The notes beneath the pieces are model-generated. The model searched no databases, was not told where the DNA came from, and saw only the letters and a list, made by a program, of their open reading frames with translations. A DNA stretch of 64,000 nucleotides from Gemmobacter aquatilis (GTDB taxonomy: Bacteria; Pseudomonadota; Alphaproteobacteria; Rhodobacterales; Rhodobacteraceae): contig NZ_FOCE01000005.1 in NCBI RefSeq assembly GCF_900110025.1, positions 229,925 to 293,924 of the forward strand, read 5' to 3'. Below, in pieces: positions 33,791 to 42,243 of this stretch. Positions within the stretch are counted from its first letter, which is position 1. Each line of letters begins with the position of its first letter. The translations under genes and the position numbers were made by a program.

Positions 33791-35416
33791 ATGACCGACC
33801 TGCTGATCCAGAACGCCCGCCGCTTCCCCGAAGGCACGCCGCTTGCGCTGGCCGTCACCGATGGCCGCATCTGCTGGCTCGGCGCCCCCGCCGACGCCCC
33901 GCCCGCCGCCCGAACCATCGACGCGCAGGGTGCCACCCTGCTGCCCGGCTTCACCGAAAGCCACCTGCACATCTTCCTCGGCGGCACCGCGCTGTCACAA
34001 CTGAACCTCGCCCCGGTCACCTCTGCCGCGGCCTTCGCCACCGCCCTGCGCGATTTCGCGCAAACCCTGCCCCCCGGCGATTTCCTCTGCGCCTACGCCG
34101 CCAATTACGAACTGCTCGGCCCCGGCACCCGCCCCGACCGCCACGCGATTGATGCGGTGATCGCGGACCGCCCGGTCTTCATCACCTCCACCGATTACCA
34201 CGCCGCCTGGGCCAACACCGCCGCCCTGCGCCTCGCAAACCTCCTGCACGGCGCCACCACCCCGCCGGGGTCCGAGGTGGTGATGGCCCCTGACGGCACC
34301 GCCACCGGCGAGTTGCGCGAAGGTGCGGCGATGGAGCTTGTCCGCCGCCTCACCCCCACCGGCGGGCGCGACAGCACCGCGATGATCGGGCAGGAACCGC
34401 CCCTCCCGCCCACCGCAGACCAGCGCGCCCATGACAAGCAGACCATCCTGCGCGCGCTCGATTACTGCGCCCGCCACGGCATCACCTCGGCGGTGAACAT
34501 GGATGGCAATCTCTATCAGGCCAGCCTGTTCACCGAACTGGCCGATGACCTGCCGATCCGCGTCAAACTGCCGATGAACCTGACCGAAGATCAGGATGCC
34601 GCCCGCCAGAACGCCCTGATCGCGCAGGCGCAAACGCCCGCCAAAGGCAACCTGTCCTTCGGCATGATCAAGATGTTCATGGATGGCGTCTATGACACCT
34701 GGACAGCGCATGTCGTCGGCGGCTACCCCGACCAGCCCGAAAACAACGGCCCCCGCCTGATCTCGCCCGAAGGTTTCGCCCTCCTCGCCACCCGCGCCGA
34801 TGCCGCAGGCCTGCAGATCGCCGTCCATGCCGTGGGCGATGGCGCCGTGCGCGCGGTGCTGGATGGTTACGAGGCCGCCCAACAGACCAACGGCCCCCGC
34901 GACTCGCGCCACCGCATCGAACATATCGACACGATCACCCCAGCCGACCTGCCGCGCCTGCGCGCGCTGGGCGTCATGGCCTCGATGCAGCCGGTCCACC
35001 CGCCGGGCAGCGCGGGCCTGCCGCTGGAACCCACCACCACGATCATGGGCCGCACCCGCTGGCCCACCGCCTTCCCGTGGCGCATGATCGCGGATCAGGG
35101 CACACCGCTGGCCTTCGGCACCGACTGGCCGGTCTCGCCGCTCGACCCGCTGCATTGCCTGCACTGCGCGCTGACCCGCCAGCCCTGGGCGCCCGACATG
35201 CCCGACCAGCGCCTGACGCTGGCCGAGGCGCTTGCCGCCTATACGGCAGCCGGGGCCTACGGCATGTTCGCCGAAACCGACCGCGGCACCCTTGCCGTCG
35301 GCCAACAGGCCGACCTGATCCTGCTGACCGGCGACCTCAATCGCCTTGCCGAAACACCCAACGCTGCCCGCGTCACCCTCACCCTCTGCGCCGGGCAACA
35401 GGTCTGGCGCGGCTGA
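33791..35416 (+). CDS. YtcJ-like metal-dependent amidohydrolase
   Basis: 541 aa. Amidohydrolase superfamily: the first metal pair lies in FTESHLHIFLGG (HxH), further ligands in AVHAVGDGA and RHRIEHIDT, and the catalytic Asp in FGTDWPVSPLD. YtcJ-type enzymes hydrolyse N-substituted amides or cyclic amides, but the substrates are mostly unknown. It is the last gene on this strand and may act on the compound imported by the transporter just upstream. Confidence 0.88.
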   Translation: MTDLLIQNARRFPEGTPLALAVTDGRICWLGAPADAPPAARTIDAQGATLLPGFTESHLHIFLGGTALSQLNLAPVTSAAAFATALRDFAQTLPPGDFLCAYAANYELLGPGTRPDRHAIDAVIADRPVFITSTDYHAAWANTAALRLANLLHGATTPPGSEVVMAPDGTATGELREGAAMELVRRLTPTGGRDSTAMIGQEPPLPPTADQRAHDKQTILRALDYCARHGITSAVNMDGNLYQASLFTELADDLPIRVKLPMNLTEDQDAARQNALIAQAQTPAKGNLSFGMIKMFMDGVYDTWTAHVVGGYPDQPENNGPRLISPEGFALLATRADAAGLQIAVHAVGDGAVRAVLDGYEAAQQTNGPRDSRHRIEHIDTITPADLPRLRALGVMASMQPVHPPGSAGLPLEPTTTIMGRTRWPTAFPWRMIADQGTPLAFGTDWPVSPLDPLHCLHCALTRQPWAPDMPDQRLTLAEALAAYTAAGAYGMFAETDRGTLAVGQQADLILLTGDLNRLAETPNAARVTLTLCAGQQVWRG

Positions 35417-35423
35417 CCACGCC

Positions 35424-36092
35424 TCACGGCGCCGGGCTGACCCCGATCACCGGCAGATGCAGATGCCACAGCCCGGCCCAGACCAGCGCCGCCAGCGCCA
35501 GCCGCCACAGCGCGGGCCGATAGCCGCGCCAAGCCCCGCCAAAGGGCCGGTTCGCCGTCCCCGCCGCCAGCCGCCGCCACTCCGCCTCCCCCCACATCCG
35601 CCGCAACCGCACGTCGATCCCACGCATCCCCAGCGCGGCAAACCCGGCGAACAGCCCGAACATCACCACATGCGCCAGATCGCCATTCACCAGCAGATGC
35701 ACCCCGGCCCAGATCAGCAGCGCCCACAGCAGCGGATGCCGCACCACCCCGGCAATCCCCGGGTGCAACGGGTCAAACCCCGCCGCCCGCCCGCCAAAGC
35801 TCAACGGATTGGCCGCCCCCAACGCCAGACAGGCCAGCCCCACCACAACCGGCATCGCCAGATTGGCCAGCCAGCGCATCCACAGCGCCGGATCCCACAG
35901 CGGCACAAACGGCGCCCGCCCCGCCGCCGCGATCACCCAGACCAGCAGCGCCAGCGACAGCAGCCCATAGCTGGCACCAAAGCCGCCCCGCCCCAGCCGC
36001 GCCACCAGCGCCGCCTTCACCGCAGGCCGCACCGGCACCACATGGCTTAGCCCGAATGCCGCCAGCGCCGCCGCGAACTCACCCCATCCCAT
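35424..36092 (-). CDS. nnrU: NnrU family membrane protein
   Basis: 222 aa from ATG 36092 (MGWGEFAAALAAFGLSHVVPV), with GGAGG upstream. About six helices. It has the NnrU hallmark HPGIAGVVRHPLLWALLIWAGVHLLVNGDLAHVV. NnrU is linked to nitric-oxide/nitrite reduction in denitrifiers and resembles isoprenylcysteine methyltransferase-type membrane proteins; many homologues occur outside denitrification loci, as here. It ends eight bases from the convergent amidohydrolase. Confidence 0.85.
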   Translation of the reverse strand: MGWGEFAAALAAFGLSHVVPVRPAVKAALVARLGRGGFGASYGLLSLALLVWVIAAAGRAPFVPLWDPALWMRWLANLAMPVVVGLACLALGAANPLSFGGRAAGFDPLHPGIAGVVRHPLLWALLIWAGVHLLVNGDLAHVVMFGLFAGFAALGMRGIDVRLRRMWGEAEWRRLAAGTANRPFGGAWRGYRPALWRLALAALVWAGLWHLHLPVIGVSPAP

Positions 36093-36156
36093 GTCCCACC
36101 TCCCGCAATTCACGCCCCGCACTGGACAAGCCGCCCCGCCCGCCTATCCTTGCCCG

Positions 36157-36879
36157 ATGACCAGCGCCATCCTCATCGCCCACGGCTCCCCCGCCGATCC
36201 CGAACCGCAAGAGCGCGCCATGCAGGCCCTTGCCGCCCGCGTGCGCCTCTGGCTGCCCGGCTGGCAGATCCGCGGCACCACCCTCGCCCTGCCCGGCGCA
36301 CTGGAAGCCGCCACCAAGGCGCTGCCCGACGCGCTGATCTACCCGTTCTTCATGGCCGAAGGCTTCTTCACCCGCCGCCAATTGCCCAAACGCCTCGCCG
36401 CCGCCGGGATGAAAAGCCCCCACCAGCTTCCCGCCTTCGGCCATGACCCCGAACTGCCCGCCCTGCTCGCCCGCACCGCCCGCGCCGCGGCCCAAACCCA
36501 TGGCCTCCCGGAAGCCCAAACCACCCTCCTCCTCGCCGCCCATGGCTCGCAGGTCTCCCGCGCCTCCGCCACCATCACCGAACAGATGGCCGAGGCGCTG
36601 CGCCAAGCCACCCGCTTCCACGTCGTCACCGGCTATGTCGAAGAAGACCCGCTGCTGCACCACGCCGCCCAGATCCTGGGCCCGGCGCTCTGCCTGCCGT
36701 TCTTCGCCACCCGCGCGGGCCATGTCGCACAAGACGTGCCGCAAGCGCTGGCCGAGGCCAACTTTCCCGGCCCCCTGCTCCCGGCCATCGGCGAACACCC
36801 GCAGGTGGCCCCGCTGATCGCCGCCGCCCTCACTCGCGCCACGACACACGTATTTTCTGGCCCATCATTTTCTGTTTGA
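36157..36879 (+). CDS. CbiX/SirB-like chelatase-domain protein
   Basis: 240 aa from ATG 36157 (MTSAILIAHGSPADPEPQE). There are two half-domains, each with the AHGS motif of sirohydrochlorin cobalto/ferrochelatases: ILIAHGSPADPEP near the N-terminus and LLLAAHGSQVSRASATI in the middle. The metal-binding His is the one in each AHGS. No cobalamin or sirohaem gene is adjacent, so the metal and the tetrapyrrole are not known. Its last five codons lie inside a dispersed palindromic repeat. Confidence 0.8.
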   Translation: MTSAILIAHGSPADPEPQERAMQALAARVRLWLPGWQIRGTTLALPGALEAATKALPDALIYPFFMAEGFFTRRQLPKRLAAAGMKSPHQLPAFGHDPELPALLARTARAAAQTHGLPEAQTTLLLAAHGSQVSRASATITEQMAEALRQATRFHVVTGYVEEDPLLHHAAQILGPALCLPFFATRAGHVAQDVPQALAEANFPGPLLPAIGEHPQVAPLIAAALTRATTHVFSGPSFSV

Positions 36880-36886
36880 AAATATC
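36866..36886. repeat. Dispersed intergenic repeat overlapping a gene end
   Basis: CATTTTCTGTTTGAAAATATC; its reverse complement differs from 10349-10369 by one base. It supplies the last codons and stop (TGA at 36877-36879) of the CbiX-like gene. Confidence 0.6.
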
Positions 36887-36963
36887 CCCGCCGGAGGCTC
36901 CCGATCCGCAGGATCGGCAAAAAAGCCGCGCGCGCGCAGCGCGCTCCGGTTGATTGGCCACCC

Positions 36964-37488
36964 TCACCCTTTGGGGCGAAACGCCGCACAGATCGCCGGG
37001 TCGGTCTCGATCCGCGCCGCCCCCATCAGGTCAAGGCAATAGGGCACCGCCGGAAACACCGCATCCAGACAGGTGCCGATGGCCGAAGGCTTGCCCGGCA
37101 GCGTGATGATCAGGCTTTTCCCGCGCGTCCCCGCCCCCTGCCGCGACAGGATCGCGGTCGGCACCTCGCGCAACGAAACCGCCCGCATCAGCTCGCCAAA
37201 ACCGGGAAAGTGCCGCTCCACCACATCATCCATCGCCTCCGGCGTCAGATCGCGGGGCGATGGCCCGGTGCCACCGGTGGCCAGAATCAGATCGGCCCCC
37301 GCCACATCCGCCCAGTGCCGAAACGCCGCCGCCACCCGCTCGCGCCCGTCCGGCACGATCTCGCGCCGGATCTCCACCGCCGAGGTGATCGCCCGGCGCA
37401 ACCACGCCTCGATCGCCGGCCCGCCCTTGTCCTCATAGACCCCGGCAGAGGCCCGATCCGATACCGTCAGAACCGCGATCAGCGCCAT
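36964..37488 (-). CDS. mog: Molybdopterin adenylyltransferase (MogA/MoaB family)
   Basis: 174 aa from ATG 37488, overlapping the stop of the upstream gene (TGATG); a GTG one codon earlier is possible. It has the family motif LILATGGTGPSPRDLTPEA and ITLPGKPSAIGTCLD, both part of the molybdopterin-binding site. The enzyme adenylylates molybdopterin before molybdenum insertion. Coupling with the DUF2478 gene supports a molybdenum-related unit. Confidence 0.9.
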   Translation of the reverse strand: MALIAVLTVSDRASAGVYEDKGGPAIEAWLRRAITSAVEIRREIVPDGRERVAAAFRHWADVAGADLILATGGTGPSPRDLTPEAMDDVVERHFPGFGELMRAVSLREVPTAILSRQGAGTRGKSLIITLPGKPSAIGTCLDAVFPAVPYCLDLMGAARIETDPAICAAFRPKG

Positions 37489-37985
37489 CACACCCCCTCC
37501 GCCACCACAAGCCGCGCCCAGTCCAGCGCGCGCTCCGGTGCCACTTCCTCGGCCAGATCGCCCGCGAAATCAAAAAACGCCTGCCGGTTCATGCTGTTGA
37601 TGCCGATCAGCACCGGCACGCCGTCGCCCGCCACCTCCGCCAGCATCTGCCGGAACCCCCGCCCCTCGGCCTCGTGCTTGCCGAACTTGTTCACCACCAG
37701 CAGCCGCGCCCCCGCCAGCCGCGCCGCCACTTCCATCACCGCCACTTCCAGCGCCCCGGCATCCAGACGGCAGCCGGACGACCCGGCCCCCAGCCGCTGC
37801 GAGATGCGGATCACCGGCCCGTCGGGCAACACCCGCACATCCATGTCGCAATGAATATCGCAGCCGGTATTGCTCTGCACCGCGCCCGCCACCGGCACCC
37901 CCTCGGCCAGCAGGTGCGCCGCAACCTCGGTCAGCACCGCATCCGTGGCACCGCGCTCCGGCAGGAAGACATATCCGATCCGCAC
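37488..37985 (-). CDS. DUF2478 protein (probable nucleoside triphosphatase-like)
   Basis: 165 aa from a GTG start (VRIGYVFLPERGATDAVLTEV), preceded by AGAGGAGAGG. Motifs: VAGAVQSNTGCDIHCDMDVRVLPDG, SQRLGAGSSGCRLDAGALE and LLVVNKFGKHEAEGRGFRQML (NK.GK.E being NTPase-like). DUF2478 genes are commonly beside molybdate transport or cofactor genes. The biochemical role is unproven. Confidence 0.78.
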   Translation of the reverse strand: MRIGYVFLPERGATDAVLTEVAAHLLAEGVPVAGAVQSNTGCDIHCDMDVRVLPDGPVIRISQRLGAGSSGCRLDAGALEVAVMEVAARLAGARLLVVNKFGKHEAEGRGFRQMLAEVAGDGVPVLIGINSMNRQAFFDFAGDLAEEVAPERALDWARLVVAEGV

Positions 37986-38065
37986 TTCGCCTCTCCTCTG
38001 GCGCCCTTCTGGCGCACAAAGGATAGGGGCAAGACCGGCCAGAGGCAAACGCTTCGCCGCCGCCC

Positions 38066-39115
38066 TTACCCCGCCAGCGGGATCAGATCGCGCGCGGCAA
38101 GGCTCAGCTCCACCGCGGCACCGATCACCGGCGGCGGCGCATCGGGGCGGTTGAACGTGTCCAGCGCCACCCGCCCGCCCGCGATTTCGGCGGTGATGCG
38201 GATCACCGAGCCAAGGAAATGCACCTCGCGCACCGTGGCGGGCAACACCACATCATCGCCCGCGCCGCGCCCCAGCCGCACCGCCTCGGGCCGCGCGGCC
38301 AGATCGACGCGGGCCCCCGCAACCGCCACCGGCAGCGTCACCGGCACCCCGGCCACGCTCACCCGGCCCGCAGGCCCATCCAGCACCTCGGCCGAAAACG
38401 TGTTCAACTGCCCGACGAACTGCGCCACGAACCGCGTGGTCGGCCGGTTGTAGATCTCGAACGGCGTGCCCACCTGATCGGCGATCCCGCCATTCATCAC
38501 CACGATCCGGTCGGAAATCGACAGCGCCTCTTCCTGATCATGGGTCACGAAAATCGTGGTGATCCCCAACTCGCGCTGGATCGCCCGGATCTCGGTGCGC
38601 AGGCTCACCCGCACCTTGGCATCCAGCGCGCTCAGCGGCTCGTCCAGCAACAGCACCTGCGGCTTCGGCGCCAGCGCCCGCGCCAGCGCCACCCGCTGCT
38701 GCTGCCCGCCCGAAAGCTGGAACGGATAGGCGGCCCCCTTGTCAGGCAAGCCGATCAGCTTCAGCATCTCGGCCACCCGCGCGGTAATCTCGTCGCGCCC
38801 GGCCCCCTTGATCTTCAGCCCGAAGCCGACATTCTGCGCCACCGTCATGTTGGGAAACAGCGCATAGGCCTGAAACACCATGCCGATATTGCGCTGGTTG
38901 GGCCGCGTGCCCACCACATCCACCCCGCCGATGCGGATCACCCCGGTCGAGGGCGACTCGAACCCCGCCACCATGCGCAGCACCGTGGTCTTGCCGCAGC
39001 CCGACGGGCCGAGCAACGAGATGAACTCGCCCTTTTCCACGGCAAGGTTGAAATCCTTCACCACCCGGTTCGACCCGAAGGATTTTTCCAGATGCGAGAT
39101 GTCCAAAAAGCTCAT
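38066..39115 (-). CDS. ABC transporter ATPase (PotA/FbpC type)
   Basis: 349 aa. Walker A GPSGCGKTT, Q-loop FQAYALFPNMT, signature LSGGQQQR, Walker B VLLLDEPLSALD, His switch VTHDQEEAL, and a C-terminal TOBE domain (VDLAARPEAVRLG). Fourth and last gene of the importer operon; its start overlaps the preceding permease stop by ATGA. The ATPase type serves polyamine, Fe3+ or 2-aminoethylphosphonate importers. Confidence 0.88.
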   Translation of the reverse strand: MSFLDISHLEKSFGSNRVVKDFNLAVEKGEFISLLGPSGCGKTTVLRMVAGFESPSTGVIRIGGVDVVGTRPNQRNIGMVFQAYALFPNMTVAQNVGFGLKIKGAGRDEITARVAEMLKLIGLPDKGAAYPFQLSGGQQQRVALARALAPKPQVLLLDEPLSALDAKVRVSLRTEIRAIQRELGITTIFVTHDQEEALSISDRIVVMNGGIADQVGTPFEIYNRPTTRFVAQFVGQLNTFSAEVLDGPAGRVSVAGVPVTLPVAVAGARVDLAARPEAVRLGRGAGDDVVLPATVREVHFLGSVIRITAEIAGGRVALDTFNRPDAPPPVIGAAVELSLAARDLIPLAG

Positions 39116-39903
39116 TGCGCGGCTTTCGTATGTTTGGAGAAGCGGTTGGCGAGCTGGATCAGCCCCATGCAGGCCCAGGTGATGCCAAAGGCGATGACCG
39201 ACAGCGCGAAAGGTTCATAGGGCTTGTTCGCCCCGATCCGCGCCAGATAGGGCCCGAAGGCCGGGCGGTTCAGCAGCGCGGCAAGGGTGAATTCGCCGAT
39301 CACGATGGCAAAGGTCAGAAAGGCGCCCGACAGCACGGCAGGCACCACATTGGGCAGGATCACCCGGCCCAGAATCGTCACCCAACCGGCACCCAGGCTC
39401 TGCGAGGCCTCGGTCAGCGTCGCCACATCGATGGTGCGCATGCCCGTATCGACGGCGCGATACATATAGGGCAGCGCCAGCGTGGTATAACCAAAGGCCA
39501 GCAACAGATTGGTGCCCATGATCGAGCCGGTCAGCGGCAGAAAGCTGGAGGTGTTGTAGAGCCGGATATAGCCGAACACGATCACGATGGCCGGAATGAC
39601 CAGCGGCAGCAGCGTGATGAATTCGACATAAGGCCGCGCCCAGGGCATTTTCAGCCGCACCCAATAGGCGGTCGGCACCACTAGCAACACGCCGAAGACA
39701 ATGGTCACCAGCGCCATGGTGATGGAATAGGCGAAGGTCGCCTGAAACTCCGGGTCGCCGATGATTTTCGCATAGGCGTCAAAGCTGTAGACCCCGCGCC
39801 GCGCCTTCAGCGAAAACTCGGTCAGCCCCAGCAGCGGCAGCAGGAAATAGCCCAGCCCGAACAGCAGAACGATCCAGCCGGTGATGCGTCCCCAAAGGCT
39901 CAT
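39112..39903 (-). CDS. ABC transporter permease, second of pair
   Basis: 263 aa from ATG 39903 (MSLWGRITGWIVLLFGLGYFLLPLLGLTEFSLK); a GTG at 39912 lies further up. Six helices with the EAA motif LTEASQSLGAGWVTILGRVILPNVVP. It overlaps the previous permease by four bases. Confidence 0.88.
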   Translation of the reverse strand: MSLWGRITGWIVLLFGLGYFLLPLLGLTEFSLKARRGVYSFDAYAKIIGDPEFQATFAYSITMALVTIVFGVLLVVPTAYWVRLKMPWARPYVEFITLLPLVIPAIVIVFGYIRLYNTSSFLPLTGSIMGTNLLLAFGYTTLALPYMYRAVDTGMRTIDVATLTEASQSLGAGWVTILGRVILPNVVPAVLSGAFLTFAIVIGEFTLAALLNRPAFGPYLARIGANKPYEPFALSVIAFGITWACMGLIQLANRFSKHTKAAQ

Positions 39904-40775
39904 TTCAGCCACCTTTCGGCGCGGATGCGCAGCCAGATGTAAAGGATATTGGCCACTGCCGTGACCATGATCATGCCAAAGGCCATGGCATAGCCGAGGT
40001 TCGGGTTGCCCAGCACATCGCCGCGGATCTGCGCGAACAACTGGATCGGCACGATGTTCAGCGCCGATCCGGTCAGCGCAATCGCCGTCGCCACCGCGCC
40101 AAAGGCATTGGCAAACAGCAGCGCGAAGGTGCCCAGCAGCGACGGGAACAGGATCGGCAGCGCCACCATGCGCCAGTATTGCACCGCACTGGCCCCCAGC
40201 ACCTCTGCCGCCTCACGCCATTCGCGCTTCAACCCTTCCAGCGCCGGGGTGATGATCAGGATCATCAGCGGGATCTGGAAGAACAGGTAAGTGACCGTCA
40301 GCCCCCAGAAGGACAGGATGCTGAAGCCCAGATCGCGGCTCAGCACGATGCCGAAATTGTTGCGCAGGAACAGCGTGACCAACCCCACCGGGCCAAAGGT
40401 CGCCAGAAAGGCAAAGGCCAGCGGCACACCCGCAAAGTTCGACGCGACCCCCGAAAACGTCAGCAGCGGCGCCTTGATCGCACGCGGCACAGCGCCAAAC
40501 ACCACCGCCGCCGCCATGCCAAAGCCGATCAGGCAGCCCAAAGCCGACGAGGCGACGGAAATCTTTATCGAAACCCAATAGCTCGACGGGATGGTGCCGG
40601 TGTTCAGATCGCGCAGGTTCTGCAAGGTGAAGGCGCCGCTGCGATCCTGAAACGCGCCAATCACGATATGGGCGGTGGGCAGGATCAGAAACAGCAGGCT
40701 GAAGATCAGGAAGGGCGCAAGGCCCAGCCAGGTCAGCGGCAAACGCCGCCAAGGCGCAGTTCGGGCGTCGGGCAT
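39900..40775 (-). CDS. ABC transporter permease, first of pair
   Basis: 291 aa. Six helices, starting with LTWLGLAPFLIFSLLFLILPTAHIVIGAF. The EAA-type loop is EWREAAEVLGASAVQYWRMVALPILFPS. It follows the binding-protein gene after a 98-base gap that holds a strong stem-loop, so it is probably expressed at a lower level than that gene. Confidence 0.88.
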   Translation of the reverse strand: MPDARTAPWRRLPLTWLGLAPFLIFSLLFLILPTAHIVIGAFQDRSGAFTLQNLRDLNTGTIPSSYWVSIKISVASSALGCLIGFGMAAAVVFGAVPRAIKAPLLTFSGVASNFAGVPLAFAFLATFGPVGLVTLFLRNNFGIVLSRDLGFSILSFWGLTVTYLFFQIPLMILIITPALEGLKREWREAAEVLGASAVQYWRMVALPILFPSLLGTFALLFANAFGAVATAIALTGSALNIVPIQLFAQIRGDVLGNPNLGYAMAFGMIMVTAVANILYIWLRIRAERWLK

Positions 40776-40824
40776 AGGGGGCGTCCCGTTGGAGAGGAGG
40801 AGGAGGCGTTTCTTCTTATGGCAC

Positions 40825-40853
40825 GCCCCGGCCCGAGGGTCTCGGGCCGGGGC
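40825..40853 (-). other. Intercistronic stem-loop between binding protein and permease genes
   Basis: A perfect 13-bp stem (GCCCCGGCCCGAG / CTCGGGCCGGGGC) with a 3-base loop and no U run. Such hairpins after binding-protein genes protect the upstream mRNA and reduce expression of the membrane genes. Confidence 0.65.
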
Positions 40854-40873
40854 GGCAGTCGCGTCAGGTCCGG

Positions 40874-41977
40874 TTACTGGACGTTCGCGCCCACAACGGC
40901 ATCCCAGCCGCCGGTCACGGCCGCCTTGTTGGCGTCCACTTCTTCCAGCGTCGGGAAGTAGGCGGCCTCATAGGACGCCGCCGGGGGCAGCTTGGCCATG
41001 GCGTCGGCATCCAGCTTGCCCGCTGCCGACATCGCGTTGAAGCGCGCCGGGTGGCAGTAGCCCTTCAGCCAGAGGTTCTGGCCTTCATCCGAATACAGGT
41101 ATTCCATCCACAGTTTCGCAGCGTTCGGATGCGGCGCATAGGCGCTGATGCCCTGCACATAGACCCCGGCCAGAACGCCGGTTTTCGGCACGACCACCTC
41201 GACCGGCGGGTTGCCGGCCAGCTCGTCGGCCCAAGCCAGCGCGTTATAGTCCCAGGCCACAACAATCGGCGTCGCGCCCTGCGCGATGGTGCCCGCCTTG
41301 CCGATCACGGGGACGAAGTTGCCCGCCTTGTTCAGCGCCGCGAAATAGTCGAGGCCCGCCTTGCCCGCCGCTTCGCCCGCAGCGGCGCCCGACGACAGAC
41401 CCGCCGCCAGAACACCGAGGATCGCCTGGTTCGACGCGCGCGGATCGCCCGCCAGCGCCACTTGCCCGGCATATTCCGGCTTGGTCAGATCGGCCCAGTC
41501 CGCCGGGGTATTGGCGACCAGATCCTTGTTCACGATGAAGGACATGACGCCGTAATAGTCGCCATACCAATGCCCCTCGGCATCCTTGATGCTGTCGGGG
41601 ATCTCGTCCCAGGTCGAAACCTTGTAGGGCATCAGCAGCCCTTCGGCCTTCATCGCCGGGCCATAGGCCAGACCCACATCCACAACGTCGGGCGCCTGCG
41701 GGCCTTTGTTGTCCTTGTTGGCCTTCACCGCTTCCACCTCGTCGGCCGAGCCCGCATCGGGGTTCAGCTCGTTCACGGTGATTTCCGGGTACTTCGCCTT
41801 GAAGCCGGCGATCACGTCGCCATAACCGCACCAGCTGTGCGGCAGGGCGATGGTGGTCAGCATGCCTTCGGCCTTTGCCGCCGCTTCAATTTCGGCCAGC
41901 GACTGTGCGCTCACCAGCCCGGTCGAGGCGAGCAGCGCCGCGATCGTCAGGCCGGCCGTGGTTTTCGAAAATGTCAT
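40874..41977 (-). CDS. ABC transporter periplasmic substrate-binding protein
   Basis: 367 aa from ATG 41977 (MTFSKTTAGLTIAALLASTGLVSAQ), chosen because AAGGGAG sits too close to the ATG at 41983. A signal peptide of about 24 residues. Family 1 binding protein of the Fe3+/putrescine/2-aminoethylphosphonate group, with LPHSWCGYGDVIAGFKAKYPEITVNE, VNKDLVANTPADWADLTKPEYAGQVALAGDP and VPKTGVLAGVYVQGISAYAPHPNAAKLWMEYL. The ligand is not resolved. It is first in its operon. Confidence 0.85.
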   Translation of the reverse strand: MTFSKTTAGLTIAALLASTGLVSAQSLAEIEAAAKAEGMLTTIALPHSWCGYGDVIAGFKAKYPEITVNELNPDAGSADEVEAVKANKDNKGPQAPDVVDVGLAYGPAMKAEGLLMPYKVSTWDEIPDSIKDAEGHWYGDYYGVMSFIVNKDLVANTPADWADLTKPEYAGQVALAGDPRASNQAILGVLAAGLSSGAAAGEAAGKAGLDYFAALNKAGNFVPVIGKAGTIAQGATPIVVAWDYNALAWADELAGNPPVEVVVPKTGVLAGVYVQGISAYAPHPNAAKLWMEYLYSDEGQNLWLKGYCHPARFNAMSAAGKLDADAMAKLPPAASYEAAYFPTLEEVDANKAAVTGGWDAVVGANVQ

Positions 41978-42183
41978 CTTCATCTCCCTTGGGCCTCAGG
42001 GCCCCGTTGGTGACTTAAGCGTCTTATTCTTGTCGTGTGACAGTTTGATGGAACCGCCCCTGTCGCTGATCCAAGCGCAAAAAATTCCACCGCGCAACGA
42101 GTCGGTTACACGTCTGTTACATTTTCTTCACAAAATTACGCCCGGAACGATCCGTTACAGAATAAAATCGCCTAAAAACGAAA

Positions 42184-42204
42184 CGGGCGCGAAAATCGCG
42201 CCCG
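42184..42204 (-). terminator. Terminator of the class III aminotransferase
   Basis: Stem CGGGCGCGA / TCGCGCCCG with loop AAA; read on the minus strand it is followed by TTTCGTTTT. It lies 40 bases after the aminotransferase stop. The rest of 41978-42243 has no gene; three GTTACA words lie at 42105, 42116 and 42154. Confidence 0.75.
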
Positions 42205-42243
42205 CCCTTCAGGTTCGAATCTGCGCGAAATGCGCGAATCACC

